This document shows positions 33,687-42,754 of a DNA stretch of 64,000 nucleotides, piece by piece. Source of the DNA: Lysobacter_K koreensis (lineage in GTDB: Bacteria; Pseudomonadota; Gammaproteobacteria; Xanthomonadales; Xanthomonadaceae); assembly GCF_042677045.1 (NCBI RefSeq), contig NZ_JBHTIH010000002.1, forward strand, positions 1 to 64,000, given 5' to 3'. The stretch's first letter is position 1, and each line of letters opens with the position of its first letter. The notes under the pieces were generated by a model. It was not told the DNA's origin, searched no databases, and saw only the letters and a list, made by a program, of their open reading frames with translations. The translations under genes were made by a program, and so were the position numbers.

Positions 33687-34899
33687 CGCGCAACGATACG
33701 AGTTCGGCCACCGCCTGCGCGGCCTGCGCCGACGCATCGCGCCGCAGTTGCAGGTGCAGCTCGCGGAAGCGCGGCAGCAGGGCGGCCGCGGCGCCGGGGT
33801 CGCGCAGCCAGGCCAGGGTGGCGTCGGCGAGCTTTTCCGGGGTGCAGTCGTGCTGCATCAGTTCGGGTACCACGCGTTCGCCCGCCAGCACGTTCGGCAG
33901 CGCGTAGCTGTCGACCTTGAGCATTCCCAGGCCCTTGACCAGCCGGTAAGTGGTCGGCGACACCTTGTAGGCGACCACCATCGGCCGCTTGGCCAGCATC
34001 GCTTCCAGCGTCGCGGTACCCGACGCCAGCAGCACCACATCGCTGGCGATCATCAGCGGGCGCGCATGGCCGACGATTTCCTGCAACACCGCCGACAGCG
34101 CCGGCGCGTCGGGATGGCGCGCGAACACGCGCTTGAACGCGGCGTGCGCCTGCGCGTTCGCCATCGGCACGACGATCTGCAGGTTCGGCTCGGCCCGCAG
34201 CACGCGCGCCGCGGCGGCGAGGAAGTCGTGGCCCAGCCGTTCGATCTCGCCCACGCGCGACCCGGGCAGCAGCGCCAGCACCGGCCGCGTGGGGCTCAGG
34301 CCCAGGGCGGCGCGGGCGGCGGCGCGGTCGGGCTCCAGCGGCATCTCGTCGGCGAGCGGGTGGCCGACGAAGCGCGCCTGCACGCCGTGCCTGGCGTAGA
34401 TCGCCGGCTCCATCGGAAACAGGCACAGCACGCAGTCGGCGCTACGGCCGATCTTCGCCGCGCGCTTCTCGCGCCACGCCCACACCGACGGGCTGACGTA
34501 GTGCACGGTGCGGATGCCGCGTTGCTTGAGCCACTGCTCGACGCCGAGGTTGAAGTCGGGCGCGTCGATGCCGATGAACACATCCGGCTGCCATGCCAGC
34601 AAGCGCTCGCGCAGCCCGCGCCGCAGCCGCAGCAGCCGCGGCAGGTGGCGCAGCACCTCGGACAGGCCCATCACCGCCAACTCGCTGGCGTCATGCCACG
34701 CCGCCAGGCCCGCCGCGCGCATCGCGTCGCCGCCAACGCCGGCGAACTGCGCATCGGGGTAGAGCGCGCGCAGCTGCCCGATCAGGCCCGCGCCGAGCAG
34801 GTCGCCGGACGCTTCGCCAGCGACCAGCGCGAAGCGCAAGGGGCGAGAGGCGCGAGCGGCGAGCGGGGAATCGGGAATGGCGTTTGTGCGGCTGTTCAT
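33679..34899 (-). CDS. lpxB: Lipid-A-disaccharide synthase
   Basis: The product has 406 residues. FALVAGEASGDLLGAGLIGQ near residue 23 is the LpxB start signature; HYVSPSVWAWREKRAAKIGR, FVGHPLADEMPLE and LLPGSRVGEIERL follow, and ASGTATLEAMLAKRPMVVAY is the sugar-nucleotide site. It joins UDP-2,3-diacylglucosamine to lipid X at the inner membrane. The N-terminal 20 residues before RPLRFALVAG are unconserved. ATG 34899 lacks a clear ribosome site. Confidence 0.95.
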   Translation of the reverse strand: MNSRTNAIPDSPLAARASRPLRFALVAGEASGDLLGAGLIGQLRALYPDAQFAGVGGDAMRAAGLAAWHDASELAVMGLSEVLRHLPRLLRLRRGLRERLLAWQPDVFIGIDAPDFNLGVEQWLKQRGIRTVHYVSPSVWAWREKRAAKIGRSADCVLCLFPMEPAIYARHGVQARFVGHPLADEMPLEPDRAAARAALGLSPTRPVLALLPGSRVGEIERLGHDFLAAAARVLRAEPNLQIVVPMANAQAHAAFKRVFARHPDAPALSAVLQEIVGHARPLMIASDVVLLASGTATLEAMLAKRPMVVAYKVSPTTYRLVKGLGMLKVDSYALPNVLAGERVVPELMQHDCTPEKLADATLAWLRDPGAAAALLPRFRELHLQLRRDASAQAAQAVAELVSLRDG

Positions 34900-34991
34900 C
34901 GGAGTGCTGCTTGCACGGCTGCAGGTAGCGCGCGGGCGCTGCACGTCGCCGCGATTTCCTGTTCCCTGTTCCCCATTCCCGCGCTACCGCT

Positions 34992-35795
34992 TCAGCGCAA
35001 CAACGGGCGGTCGCTGCTGTCGAGGAACTCGAGCAGCGCGCGCACGTCGTCGCTGGCGCCGGCGATCTCGGCCAGCTTCGTCCGCGCCTCGTCCAGCGGC
35101 ACGCCGGACACGTACAGCGCGCGATACGCGCGCTTGATCGAGGCGATCCGTTCGGGGTCGAAACCGCGGCGCTTCAGGCCTTCGGCGTTGATGCCGCGCG
35201 GCCGGCCGTAGCCTTCCTGGGCCACCATCACGAATGGCGGCACGTCGCCGTTGACGAACGCGCCCATGCCGATGAACGCGTGCGCGCCGATCCGGCAGAA
35301 CTGGTGGATGCCGACGAAGCCGCTGAGGATCACCTGATCGCCGACGCTGACGTGCCCGGCCAGGGTGGCATTGTTGGAAAACACGCACTGGTTGCCGACC
35401 ACGCAGTCGTGGGCGACGTGGGTATAGGCCAGCAGCCAGTTGTCGTCGCCGATGCGGGTGCTGCCGCCGCCGCCGCCGGTGCCGCGGTTGATGGTGACGA
35501 ACTCGCGGAAGGTGTTGCGGTCGCCGATGGCCAACGCGACGCGCTCGCCGGCGTACTTCTTGTCCTGCGGCTCGCCACCGATCGCGCAGTGGCCGTGGAA
35601 GCGGTTGTCGCGGCCGATCGTGGTCGGGCCGTGCACGCTGCAGTGCGGGCCGAACGTGGTGCCGGCCCCAACCGTGACCTCGCCGCCGATGTAGCAGAAC
35701 GCCCCGACCTGCACGCCGTCGCCCAGCGTCGCGCCGGCTTCGACGACGGCGCTGGGATGGATCACCACGCTGGAAGGGTGGCCGGCGTCACGCAT
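34992..35795 (-). CDS. lpxA: UDP-N-acetylglucosamine acyltransferase
   Basis: The product has 267 residues, a left-handed beta-helix of hexapeptide repeats (VIHPSAVVEAGATLGDGVQV, then GAFCYIGGEVTVGAGTTFGP). GEPQDKKYAGE and REFVTINRGTGGGGGSTRIG with HVAHDCVVG and the C-terminal helical part are LpxA hallmarks; a His in the HVAHD stretch is the catalytic base. It does the first acylation of lipid A synthesis. It follows fabZ by 3 nt. Confidence 0.96.
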   Translation of the reverse strand: MRDAGHPSSVVIHPSAVVEAGATLGDGVQVGAFCYIGGEVTVGAGTTFGPHCSVHGPTTIGRDNRFHGHCAIGGEPQDKKYAGERVALAIGDRNTFREFVTINRGTGGGGGSTRIGDDNWLLAYTHVAHDCVVGNQCVFSNNATLAGHVSVGDQVILSGFVGIHQFCRIGAHAFIGMGAFVNGDVPPFVMVAQEGYGRPRGINAEGLKRRGFDPERIASIKRAYRALYVSGVPLDEARTKLAEIAGASDDVRALLEFLDSSDRPLLR

Positions 35796-35798
35796 GGC

Positions 35799-36269
35799 TC
35801 AGACCTTGACCTCGGCGCAGAGGATGTCGGCGCACGCGGCCTGCTCGCCGTCGACCCGGGCGATGCCGGAGTACAGCGCCATGTTGCGGATGGTGCGCTT
35901 GAGCGTGACCTCCAGGTCGAGGCGATCGCCGGGCACGACCATGCGCGTGAACTTGGCTGCGTCGATCTTGACCAGGTAGTAGAGCTTCTCCCCGGCCGGG
36001 GCGACCTCAGCGGCGTTGGCGCGCGCCGACAGCTGGGTCAACAGGCCGCCGGCCTGGGCCAGCGCTTCGACCACCAGCACGCCGGGCATTACCGGGTGGC
36101 CGGGGAAATGGCCGTTGAAGAACGGCTCGTTGCAGGTCACGTTCTTGTACGCGAGCACGCGCTTGTCCGGTTCCAGCTCGATCACCCGATCGACCAGCAG
36201 GAACGGGTAGCGGTGCGGCAGCAGCGTGTTGATCGTGGCGACGTCGACGGGGAGTTGCAGGGCGGTCAT
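35799..36269 (-). CDS. fabZ: (3R)-hydroxyacyl-ACP dehydratase FabZ
   Basis: The product has 156 residues. LLPHRYPFLLVDRVIELEPD and FFNGHFPGHPVMPGVLVVEA are the family motifs; the catalytic His is in GHFPGHPVMPG and the Glu in VVEALAQAGG. It dehydrates hydroxyacyl-ACP in elongation, competing with LpxA/LpxD for the same 3-hydroxyacyl-ACP pool, which explains its place between lpxD and lpxA. ATG 36269 follows a TATGCGG-less weak site; the family N terminus (..INTLLPHRYPFL) fixes the start within a few residues. Confidence 0.95.
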   Translation of the reverse strand: MTALQLPVDVATINTLLPHRYPFLLVDRVIELEPDKRVLAYKNVTCNEPFFNGHFPGHPVMPGVLVVEALAQAGGLLTQLSARANAAEVAPAGEKLYYLVKIDAAKFTRMVVPGDRLDLEVTLKRTIRNMALYSGIARVDGEQAACADILCAEVKV

Positions 36270-36363
36270 GCGGATTCCTGGTATGCGGGTCCTTCGCGAA
36301 ACCCCGCGCATCCGTGCGCGGACTTTCCAATGCCGAGCCGGCGGGTCGAGCCCGGCCTTGTGT

Positions 36364-37473
36364 TCAGGGCTCGCGTCGTCCGCCGGTGCGGCGCACGAAC
36401 GCGTCCAACTGCTTGAAGCGCGCGGCATTCTTGCGCCAGCTGCGATTGTCCATCAATGGCGTGCCTGAGGAGTACTCGCCCGGCTCGCGGATCGAGGCGG
36501 TGACCAGGCTCATCGCCGTGACCACGACCTTGTCGCAGATCTCCAGGTGGCCGAGCACGCCGGCGCCGCCGCCGATCAGGCAGTAGCGGCCGATGCGCGC
36601 GCTGCCGGCCACCGCCGAGCACCCGGCCATCGCGGTGTGCGCGCCGATGTGGACGTTGTGGCCGATCTGGATCTGGTTATCGAGGCGCACGTCGGCCTCG
36701 AGCACGGTGTCCTCGATCGCGCCGCGGTCGATGGTGGTGTTGGCGCCGATCTCGCAGTCGTCGCCGATCAGAACCCCGCCCAGTTGCGGCACCTTCAGCC
36801 AATGGGGCTCGCCCGGCGCGTCGTTCTGGGGGCCGCCGGTCTGCACGCCGCCCCGGTCCATCGCCAATCCGAAACCGTCCGCGCCCAGCACAGCGCCCGG
36901 ATGCACCAGCACGCGCTGACCCAGGCGCACGCGCGCAACGAGAGTGACGCCGGCGACCAGCTCGCAGCCGGCGCCGACCACGCAGTCGTCGCCGATCACG
37001 CAACCCGGACCGATCCGCGCGCCGGCCTCGACGCGGCTGCGCGCGCCGATGCTGACAAATGCGCCGACATGGGCGTCGTTGGCCACCACCGCGCTGGGGT
37101 CGATGTCGGTCGAAGCATGGATGCCCGGCGCGTGCCGAGGACGCGGTTCGAACAACGCCGCCAGCCTGGCGAAGGCGACGTAGGGATCGCGCGCGATCAA
37201 CGCGGTGCCGCTGAAATCGCTGGCGTCGTCGGCGCGCATCACCACCACGCTCGCGCTGGTTTGCGCGAGCTGGCTTCGGTACTTCGGGTTGGCGAGGAAC
37301 GCCAGTTGCCCCGCCTCGGCGCGGGCCAGGGTGCCGACGCCGTGCACCTGCACGGCACCGTCGCCGTGCAGCACCAGACCGAAACGCTCGGCCAGCTGCG
37401 CGGCGCTGTACACGCTGGTCCTCGGCACGCTGGTAGTAGGCACGCTGGTAGTAGGCACGCTGGTAGTAGGCAT
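36364..37473 (-). CDS. lpxD: UDP-3-O-(3-hydroxyacyl)glucosamine N-acyltransferase
   Basis: The product has 369 residues. The N-terminal uridine-binding domain (QLAFLANPKYRSQLAQTSAS) is followed by hexapeptide beta-helix repeats, with LIGDDCEIGANTTIDRGAIE and DNQIQIGHNVHIGAHTAMAG (catalytic His) and a C-terminal helix. The first 20 residues are an odd tandem repeat (PTTSV three times, then PRTSV) encoded by 15-bp units and absent from typical LpxD. The gene begins 52 nt after bamA; no skp/ompH gene lies between them. ATG 37473 is chosen; one four codons upstream is also possible. Confidence 0.95.
   Translation of the reverse strand: MPTTSVPTTSVPTTSVPRTSVYSAAQLAERFGLVLHGDGAVQVHGVGTLARAEAGQLAFLANPKYRSQLAQTSASVVVMRADDASDFSGTALIARDPYVAFARLAALFEPRPRHAPGIHASTDIDPSAVVANDAHVGAFVSIGARSRVEAGARIGPGCVIGDDCVVGAGCELVAGVTLVARVRLGQRVLVHPGAVLGADGFGLAMDRGGVQTGGPQNDAPGEPHWLKVPQLGGVLIGDDCEIGANTTIDRGAIEDTVLEADVRLDNQIQIGHNVHIGAHTAMAGCSAVAGSARIGRYCLIGGGAGVLGHLEICDKVVVTAMSLVTASIREPGEYSSGTPLMDNRSWRKNAARFKQLDAFVRRTGGRREP
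37415..37473 (-). repeat. 15-bp tandem repeat in the 5' end of lpxD
   Basis: On the plus strand CTGGTAGTAGGCACG is repeated at 37430, 37445 and 37460 (last copy ends GGCAT at the start codon), with a diverged copy CTGGTCCTCGGCACG at 37415. Each unit is five codons, so a change of copy number would keep the frame and only lengthen or shorten the N terminus. Confidence 0.9.
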
Positions 37474-37524
37474 GGGGCCGTCCACGGGCTCGCCTGGCTG
37501 CTGCTCGTCAGTCGAAGGCGAGCG

Positions 37525-39996
37525 TCAGAACGAACCGCCGAACGTGAACTGCAGGCGCTCGATCTCGTCGCCGCGGAACCCGGTGGCCGGATTGCCATCC
37601 TCCTTCTTCAGCGGGAACGCATAGCTGATCGAGATCGGGCCCATCGGCGAGCGCCACATCAGCGACAGGCCGGTGGAGACGCGCAGCTCGCCGGCATCGA
37701 AGTTGTCGACGCCGTCGTAGACGTTGCCGAAGTCGAGGAACGCCGATACGCGCGCGGCCGGGGTGTCGAGCAGGGTCGGGAAGAACATCTCCAGCGAACC
37801 GGTGGTCTTGAACGAGCCGCCGATCGGCTGGGTGAACGTGCTGCCGGCGACCGGCGCGGCACGCGGGCCGAGGGTGTTGTCGGTGAAGCCGCGCACCGAA
37901 CGCACGCCGCCGGCGTAGAAGTTCTCGAAGAACGGCAGGCCGTCGGCGGTCAGGGTGCGCGCGTAGTCGGGCGACGACGGCGTGCAGTCTTCCGGCGGGG
38001 TCACGACCGGGTTCGGGTTGGCCGTGGTCGGGGCGATGAAGCAGACATCCCGGGTGACCGCGTCACCGTAGCTGTCGCCGTAGCCCAGCTCGGCGCGGGT
38101 GTTGAGCACCAGGTGGCGCGAGATCGGCCAGTACTTGGAGAAGTCGTAGGTGAGCTTGTAGTACTCGGCGGTCGAGCCGGGCAGCGCGACTTCCAGGCCA
38201 ACGCGCTGGTACATGCCGGCGGTCGGGGTCAGCGCGTTGTTGAGCGAGTTGCGCGCCCAGCCCAGCTGGGTGCGCCAAGTGTGGAAGGTGCGTTCGCCCA
38301 AGGCGTCGATGTAGTCGATGATCGGCTGCGGGGTCGAGCCCGGGAACGCGAAGATCTCGTTGCTGTCGATGCCGAGCATCGCCGAGACGGTGTCGGTCTC
38401 GGTGATCGGCACGCCCAGCACCATTTGCGCCGCGCCGCTGGTGCTCGAGTACTGCGCGGTGTTGAAGTCGGAGTTGTCGAACTCGCGCCACCACAGGTTG
38501 TAACCCAGCGAGACGCCGGAGTCGGTGAAGTACGGGTTGACGAACGAGAAGTCGTAGCGCTGCAGGTAGTCGTTGCGGTTGGCCTGCACCGAGATGCGGT
38601 TGCCGCTGCCCAAGAAGTTGTTCTGCGAGAGCTGGATCTGCGTGGTCAGGCCGGTGAGCTGCGAGAAGCCCAGACCGAACACGAAGCTGCCCGAGGTGGT
38701 TTCCTTGACGTTGTAGACCACGTCGACTTCATCGTTGCTGCCGGCGACCGGCTGGGTCTCGACGTCGACGGTCTCGAAGTAGCCCAGGCCCTGCATGCGG
38801 ATCTTGGAACGGTCGATCGCGGCCTGCGAGTACCAGGAACCCTCGAACTGGCGCATCTCTCGGCGCAGGACTTCGTCGCCGGTGCGGGTATTGCCCTTGA
38901 ACACGATGCGGCGCACGTTGACGCGCGGGCCGGGCACGACCTGCATGTTGATGCCGACGGTCTTGGCCTCGCGGTCGACGTCCGGGATCGCGTTGACCTG
39001 CGCGAACGCGTAACCGACGTTGCCCAGGGTGGCGGTGATGGTTTCCGAGCTGAGCTCGAGCAGGCGGCGCGAGAAGATCTGGTCGGGCTTGACCAGCACC
39101 AGCCGCTCGATCTGTTCCTTGGGCAGGATGGTGTCGCCGCTGACCTGGACCGCGGACACCTTGTACTGCTCGCCCTCGGTGATGCCGGCGGTCAGGAACA
39201 TGTCCTGGCGGTCGGGGCTGATCGCGACCTGGGTGGAGTCGATGCTGAAATCGACGTAGCCGCGATCGAGGTAGTAGGAATTCAGGCGCTCAAGGTCGCC
39301 GGACAGCTTCTCGCGCGAGTACTGGTCGTCGCGGCGGTACCAGCTGAGCCAGTTGTGCTCGCGCGATTCCCAGGTGTCGAGGATCTTCTCTTCCTCGAAT
39401 TTCTCGTTGCCGACCAGGTTGATGTGGCGGATCTTGGCCGCCTTGCCTTCCTTGACGTTGATGGTGACATCGACGCGGTTGCGGTCCAGGCGCGACACGG
39501 TCGGGGTGATCTCGACGTTGTACTTGCCGCGGTTGTTGTACTGGCGGGTGAGTTCCTGGGTGACCTTGTCGAGCGCGAGGCGGTCGAAGGTGTTGCCCTC
39601 GGCCAAACCAATTTCGGTGAGGCCCTTGGTCAGGTCCTCGGTCTTGATGTCCTTGTTGCCCGACAGGGTCAGCTTGTTGATCGCTGGCCGTTCGGTGACG
39701 GTCACCACGAGGATGTCGCCCTGGTGGTCCAGGCGCACGTCCTCGAAGAATCCGGTCTTGTACAGCGCGCGGATCGCCTCGGCGGCCTGCGCCTGGTCCA
39801 TCGTGTCGCCACGTTCGACCGGCAGGTAGGTGAAGACGGTGCCGGCGGAGATGCGTTGCAGGCCGTCGATGCGGATGTCGCTGACTTGGAATTGCTCGAC
39901 GGAAGCAGGTGCCACCGACTGCGCCCATGCCGGTGCGGCGAGGGCCGAGGCGAGGGCGAGGGCAAGCAGGCGGCGGGTATGGGGTCGCGTCATCAT
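37525..39996 (-). CDS. bamA: Outer membrane protein assembly factor BamA
   Basis: The product has 823 residues. The signal peptide RRLLALALASALAAPAWAQS is cleaved near residue 24. Five POTRA domains (about 30-430) start at QFQVSDIRIDGLQRISAGTV. The 16-stranded barrel shows the VRGF lid-lock motif (SVRGFTDNTLGPR, about 710) and ends in the C-terminal beta-signal FTFGGSF with terminal Phe. It inserts outer-membrane barrels with BamBCDE. Two adjacent ATGs (39996, 39993) are possible. It follows rseP as is usual. Confidence 0.97.
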   Translation of the reverse strand: MMTRPHTRRLLALALASALAAPAWAQSVAPASVEQFQVSDIRIDGLQRISAGTVFTYLPVERGDTMDQAQAAEAIRALYKTGFFEDVRLDHQGDILVVTVTERPAINKLTLSGNKDIKTEDLTKGLTEIGLAEGNTFDRLALDKVTQELTRQYNNRGKYNVEITPTVSRLDRNRVDVTINVKEGKAAKIRHINLVGNEKFEEEKILDTWESREHNWLSWYRRDDQYSREKLSGDLERLNSYYLDRGYVDFSIDSTQVAISPDRQDMFLTAGITEGEQYKVSAVQVSGDTILPKEQIERLVLVKPDQIFSRRLLELSSETITATLGNVGYAFAQVNAIPDVDREAKTVGINMQVVPGPRVNVRRIVFKGNTRTGDEVLRREMRQFEGSWYSQAAIDRSKIRMQGLGYFETVDVETQPVAGSNDEVDVVYNVKETTSGSFVFGLGFSQLTGLTTQIQLSQNNFLGSGNRISVQANRNDYLQRYDFSFVNPYFTDSGVSLGYNLWWREFDNSDFNTAQYSSTSGAAQMVLGVPITETDTVSAMLGIDSNEIFAFPGSTPQPIIDYIDALGERTFHTWRTQLGWARNSLNNALTPTAGMYQRVGLEVALPGSTAEYYKLTYDFSKYWPISRHLVLNTRAELGYGDSYGDAVTRDVCFIAPTTANPNPVVTPPEDCTPSSPDYARTLTADGLPFFENFYAGGVRSVRGFTDNTLGPRAAPVAGSTFTQPIGGSFKTTGSLEMFFPTLLDTPAARVSAFLDFGNVYDGVDNFDAGELRVSTGLSLMWRSPMGPISISYAFPLKKEDGNPATGFRGDEIERLQFTFGGSF

Positions 39997-40123
39997 TACG
40001 TCCGGTTGGGAGTCGTAAACGCCGGGCCGGAACAGCAGGCCCGGGCGTCGGGTCGAGGCAGGAATTTCAGGGAACGTCCCGGCATCGGCGGACAAGCTTC
40101 ATCGAAGCGCCCGCTCGCGGGCG

Positions 40124-41485
40124 TCATCGAACCAGGTTGTTGACGATGTCGTTGTAGAACGCCAGGCCCATGAGGCCGGCGATCAGGGCCAGGCCCACGT
40201 ATTGGCCGGTGGCCATCACGCTTTCACTGACCGGGCTGCCTTTGACCAGTTCGATAAGGTAATACAGCAGGTGACCGCCGTCCAAGATCGGGATCGGCAG
40301 CAGGTTCAGGATGCCCAGGCTCAGCGACAGCATAGCCAGCATCGACAGGTACCAGGCCGGGCCGTGCGCGGCATAGGCATTGGCGGCACGCGCGATCGTG
40401 ATCGGGCCGGCGACCGTGTTCTGCACCGACACCCGCCCGCTGAACGCACGGCCGATCATCGCGACCAGTTCGCCGGCCTGGTGGTTGGCTTCGCGCAGCG
40501 CGGCGGGCAGCGCTGCGACCGGGCCGTAGCGCAGCACCGCGTCGGTGGCCGGTTCGGCGACCGCGGCCGAAGCCACCCCCAGCGCCCAATAGGTGTCGCC
40601 TTGCGCGGATCGGGTTTGCCGCGGGGCGACCTGCAGCGCCAAGCGCTCGTCGCCGCGCTGGACCTCGACCATCGCGCCGCCACCGCGCTCGCCCAGGCGC
40701 TGCACCAAGGGGCCGATGTCGTCCCATGAGGCGACCGGTGCGCCGTCGATCGCGGTGATGCGGTCGCCCTCGGCGAGCACGCCCCACGCCGCGGTCTGCG
40801 GCGCGACGCGGCCGATGGTCGCCGGCACCAGCTGGTGGCGCGGGGTCAAGCCGATCGCGTCGACCGCGCGGCGTTCGTCGAAACTGGCCGGCAAGCGCGA
40901 TAGGCGCAACTGCCGGGTGTCCTCGGCGCCACTGGCCTTGCGCACCCGCAAAGGCACGTCGGCGTGGTCGAGCGCGGCCGGGATCAACGCCAGCTGCACC
41001 TCGCTCCAGGTCGGGGTATCACGTTCGCCGACCGCGAGCACCGTGTCGCCGCGCTGCAAGCCGGCCTGCGCGGCGATCCCGCTGGCCTGGCCGACCACCG
41101 GCGCGTAGTCGGGGCGGCCAATCACGAACATCCCCCACAGCAACCCGACGCACAGCAGCAGGTTGGCCAGCGGGCCGGCAACCACGATGGCGATGCGCTT
41201 CCACACCGACTGGCGGTTGAACGCGTGCGGCAGCTCGGTCGCGGCGACCTCGCCCTCGCGCTCGTCCAGCATCTTGACGTAGCCGCCGAGCGGGATCGCG
41301 GCAACCACATACTCGGTGCCGTCCTGGCCGCGCCGGGTCCACAGCGGGCGACCGAAGCCGACCGAAAACCGCAGCACCTTGACCCCGCAGCGGCGCGCGA
41401 CCCAGTAGTGGCCGAACTCGTGGAACGTGACGAGCACGCCGAGGCTGACGATCAGCCACCAGACCGAGCCGATGAACTCAGTCAT
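40124..41485 (-). CDS. rseP: RIP zinc metalloprotease RseP
   Basis: The product has 453 residues. VTFHEFGHYWVARRCGVKVL (HExxH near residue 22) and the second metal ligand in LNLLPIPILDGGHLLYYLIE near 395 form the site-2 protease centre, with two PDZ domains between them (about 120-310). Four membrane helices. It performs the second cut of RseA in the sigma-E response. Its position directly upstream of bamA fits a link between envelope stress control and outer-membrane assembly. Confidence 0.96.
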   Translation of the reverse strand: MTEFIGSVWWLIVSLGVLVTFHEFGHYWVARRCGVKVLRFSVGFGRPLWTRRGQDGTEYVVAAIPLGGYVKMLDEREGEVAATELPHAFNRQSVWKRIAIVVAGPLANLLLCVGLLWGMFVIGRPDYAPVVGQASGIAAQAGLQRGDTVLAVGERDTPTWSEVQLALIPAALDHADVPLRVRKASGAEDTRQLRLSRLPASFDERRAVDAIGLTPRHQLVPATIGRVAPQTAAWGVLAEGDRITAIDGAPVASWDDIGPLVQRLGERGGGAMVEVQRGDERLALQVAPRQTRSAQGDTYWALGVASAAVAEPATDAVLRYGPVAALPAALREANHQAGELVAMIGRAFSGRVSVQNTVAGPITIARAANAYAAHGPAWYLSMLAMLSLSLGILNLLPIPILDGGHLLYYLIELVKGSPVSESVMATGQYVGLALIAGLMGLAFYNDIVNNLVR

Positions 41486-41527
41486 TCAATTGCCTTCGCG
41501 CATGATCGGGAGCCTGGAACATCGCAG

Positions 41528-42727
41528 TCATGAAAAATCCTCGATCGCGGCTTCGGCATGGCGCCGTGCCTGCGCATCGGCCTCGAGCAGCACCTGCAGT
41601 GACGTGGCCGGGATGGCGGGGAGCGCGGCCAGGGTGGCTTCGACCAGAGCGGGTATCGCTAGGAAACCGATCCGCCGCTGAAGAAAGGCTGAAACCGCGA
41701 CTTCGTTGGCCGCGTTGAGCACCGCCGGCGCGGTGCCGGCGGCGGCGAGTGCCTCGAACGCCAGGCGAAGGCAGGGAAACGCCTCGAGGTCGGGCGGCTC
41801 GAAATCCAGCCGTCCGCCCTGCGCGACCAGGTCCAGCCCGGCGACGCCGGAGGCGATCCGTTCCGGCCAGCCGAACCCGACCGCCAGCGCAGTGCGCATG
41901 TCGGGCAGCCCGAGCTGGGCGAGGGTGGAGCCGTCGACGAACTCGACCAGCGAGTGCACCAGGCTCTGCGGGTGCACCAGTACTTCGATCCGCGTGCCGG
42001 GCACGCCGAACAGGTGGTGCGCCTCGATCACCTCGAGGCCTTTGTTCATCAGGGTGGCCGAATCGACCGAGATCTTCGGCCCCATCGACCACTTCGGGTG
42101 GGCGACGGCCTGCTCGGGCGTAACCTGGGCGAGCTCGTCGCGGCGGCGGCCGCGGAACGGGCCGCCCGAGGCGGTCAGCACGATGCGCTGCAGCCCGGCA
42201 TGCGCATCGGGCGACCAATGAGCGCCGGGCTTCTCTTGAGCCGTCGGCAAGCACTGGAAGATCGCGTTGTGTTCGCTGTCGATCGGCACGATCGTCGCGC
42301 CCGCGGCATGCGCGGCGCGCATCAGCAGCTCGCCGGCCAGCACCAGCGATTCCTTGTTGGCCAGCAGCAGGCGCTTGCCGGCGCGCGCCGCGGCCAGCGT
42401 CGAGGGCAAGCCGGCGGCGCCGACGATCGCGGCGACCACGGTGTCGCAGGCATCGCCGGCGACCAGGGCTTCGAGCGCCTCATCGCCGCTGTGCGCGTGG
42501 GTGGCGAGGCCGGCGTCGCGCAGACCATCGCGCAGCGCCGCGAACAGCGACGCGTCGGCGATCACCGCGTGCCGCGGGCGGTGCACGCGGCACAGCCCCA
42601 GCAACGCCTCGACGTTGCGGCCGGCGGCGAGCACGCTGGCGCGCAAGCGCTCGGGATGGCGCGCGATCACGTCCAGCGCGGACGCACCGATCGAGCCGGT
42701 GGCGCCGAGTACCGCGACTTCACGCAT
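41528..42727 (-). CDS. dxr: 1-deoxy-D-xylulose 5-phosphate reductoisomerase
   Basis: The product has 399 residues. VAVLGATGSIGASALDVIAR is the NADPH-binding start, ANKESLVLAGELL and PIDSEHNAIFQCL the metal and substrate region, and ASGGPFRGR with HPKWSMGPKISVDSATLMNK the flexible active-site loop. It commits DXP to MEP in the non-mevalonate route that feeds ispA and uppS. It precedes rseP by 42 nt. Confidence 0.97.
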   Translation of the reverse strand: MREVAVLGATGSIGASALDVIARHPERLRASVLAAGRNVEALLGLCRVHRPRHAVIADASLFAALRDGLRDAGLATHAHSGDEALEALVAGDACDTVVAAIVGAAGLPSTLAAARAGKRLLLANKESLVLAGELLMRAAHAAGATIVPIDSEHNAIFQCLPTAQEKPGAHWSPDAHAGLQRIVLTASGGPFRGRRRDELAQVTPEQAVAHPKWSMGPKISVDSATLMNKGLEVIEAHHLFGVPGTRIEVLVHPQSLVHSLVEFVDGSTLAQLGLPDMRTALAVGFGWPERIASGVAGLDLVAQGGRLDFEPPDLEAFPCLRLAFEALAAAGTAPAVLNAANEVAVSAFLQRRIGFLAIPALVEATLAALPAIPATSLQVLLEADAQARRHAEAAIEDFS

Positions 42728-42754
42728 GGCTACAGTGTCCTGCCGCCGGCATCG

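Noticed and set aside
37415..37473. CRISPR-like array
   Set aside because: The 15-bp units are directly adjacent, without spacers, and lie in the lpxD reading frame.
36547..40143. A 1198-codon plus-strand frame opposite lpxD and bamA
   Set aside because: It is the antisense frame of two firmly identified genes in GC-rich DNA; the translation is His/Ala/Val/Asp-rich with no domain and no ribosome site.
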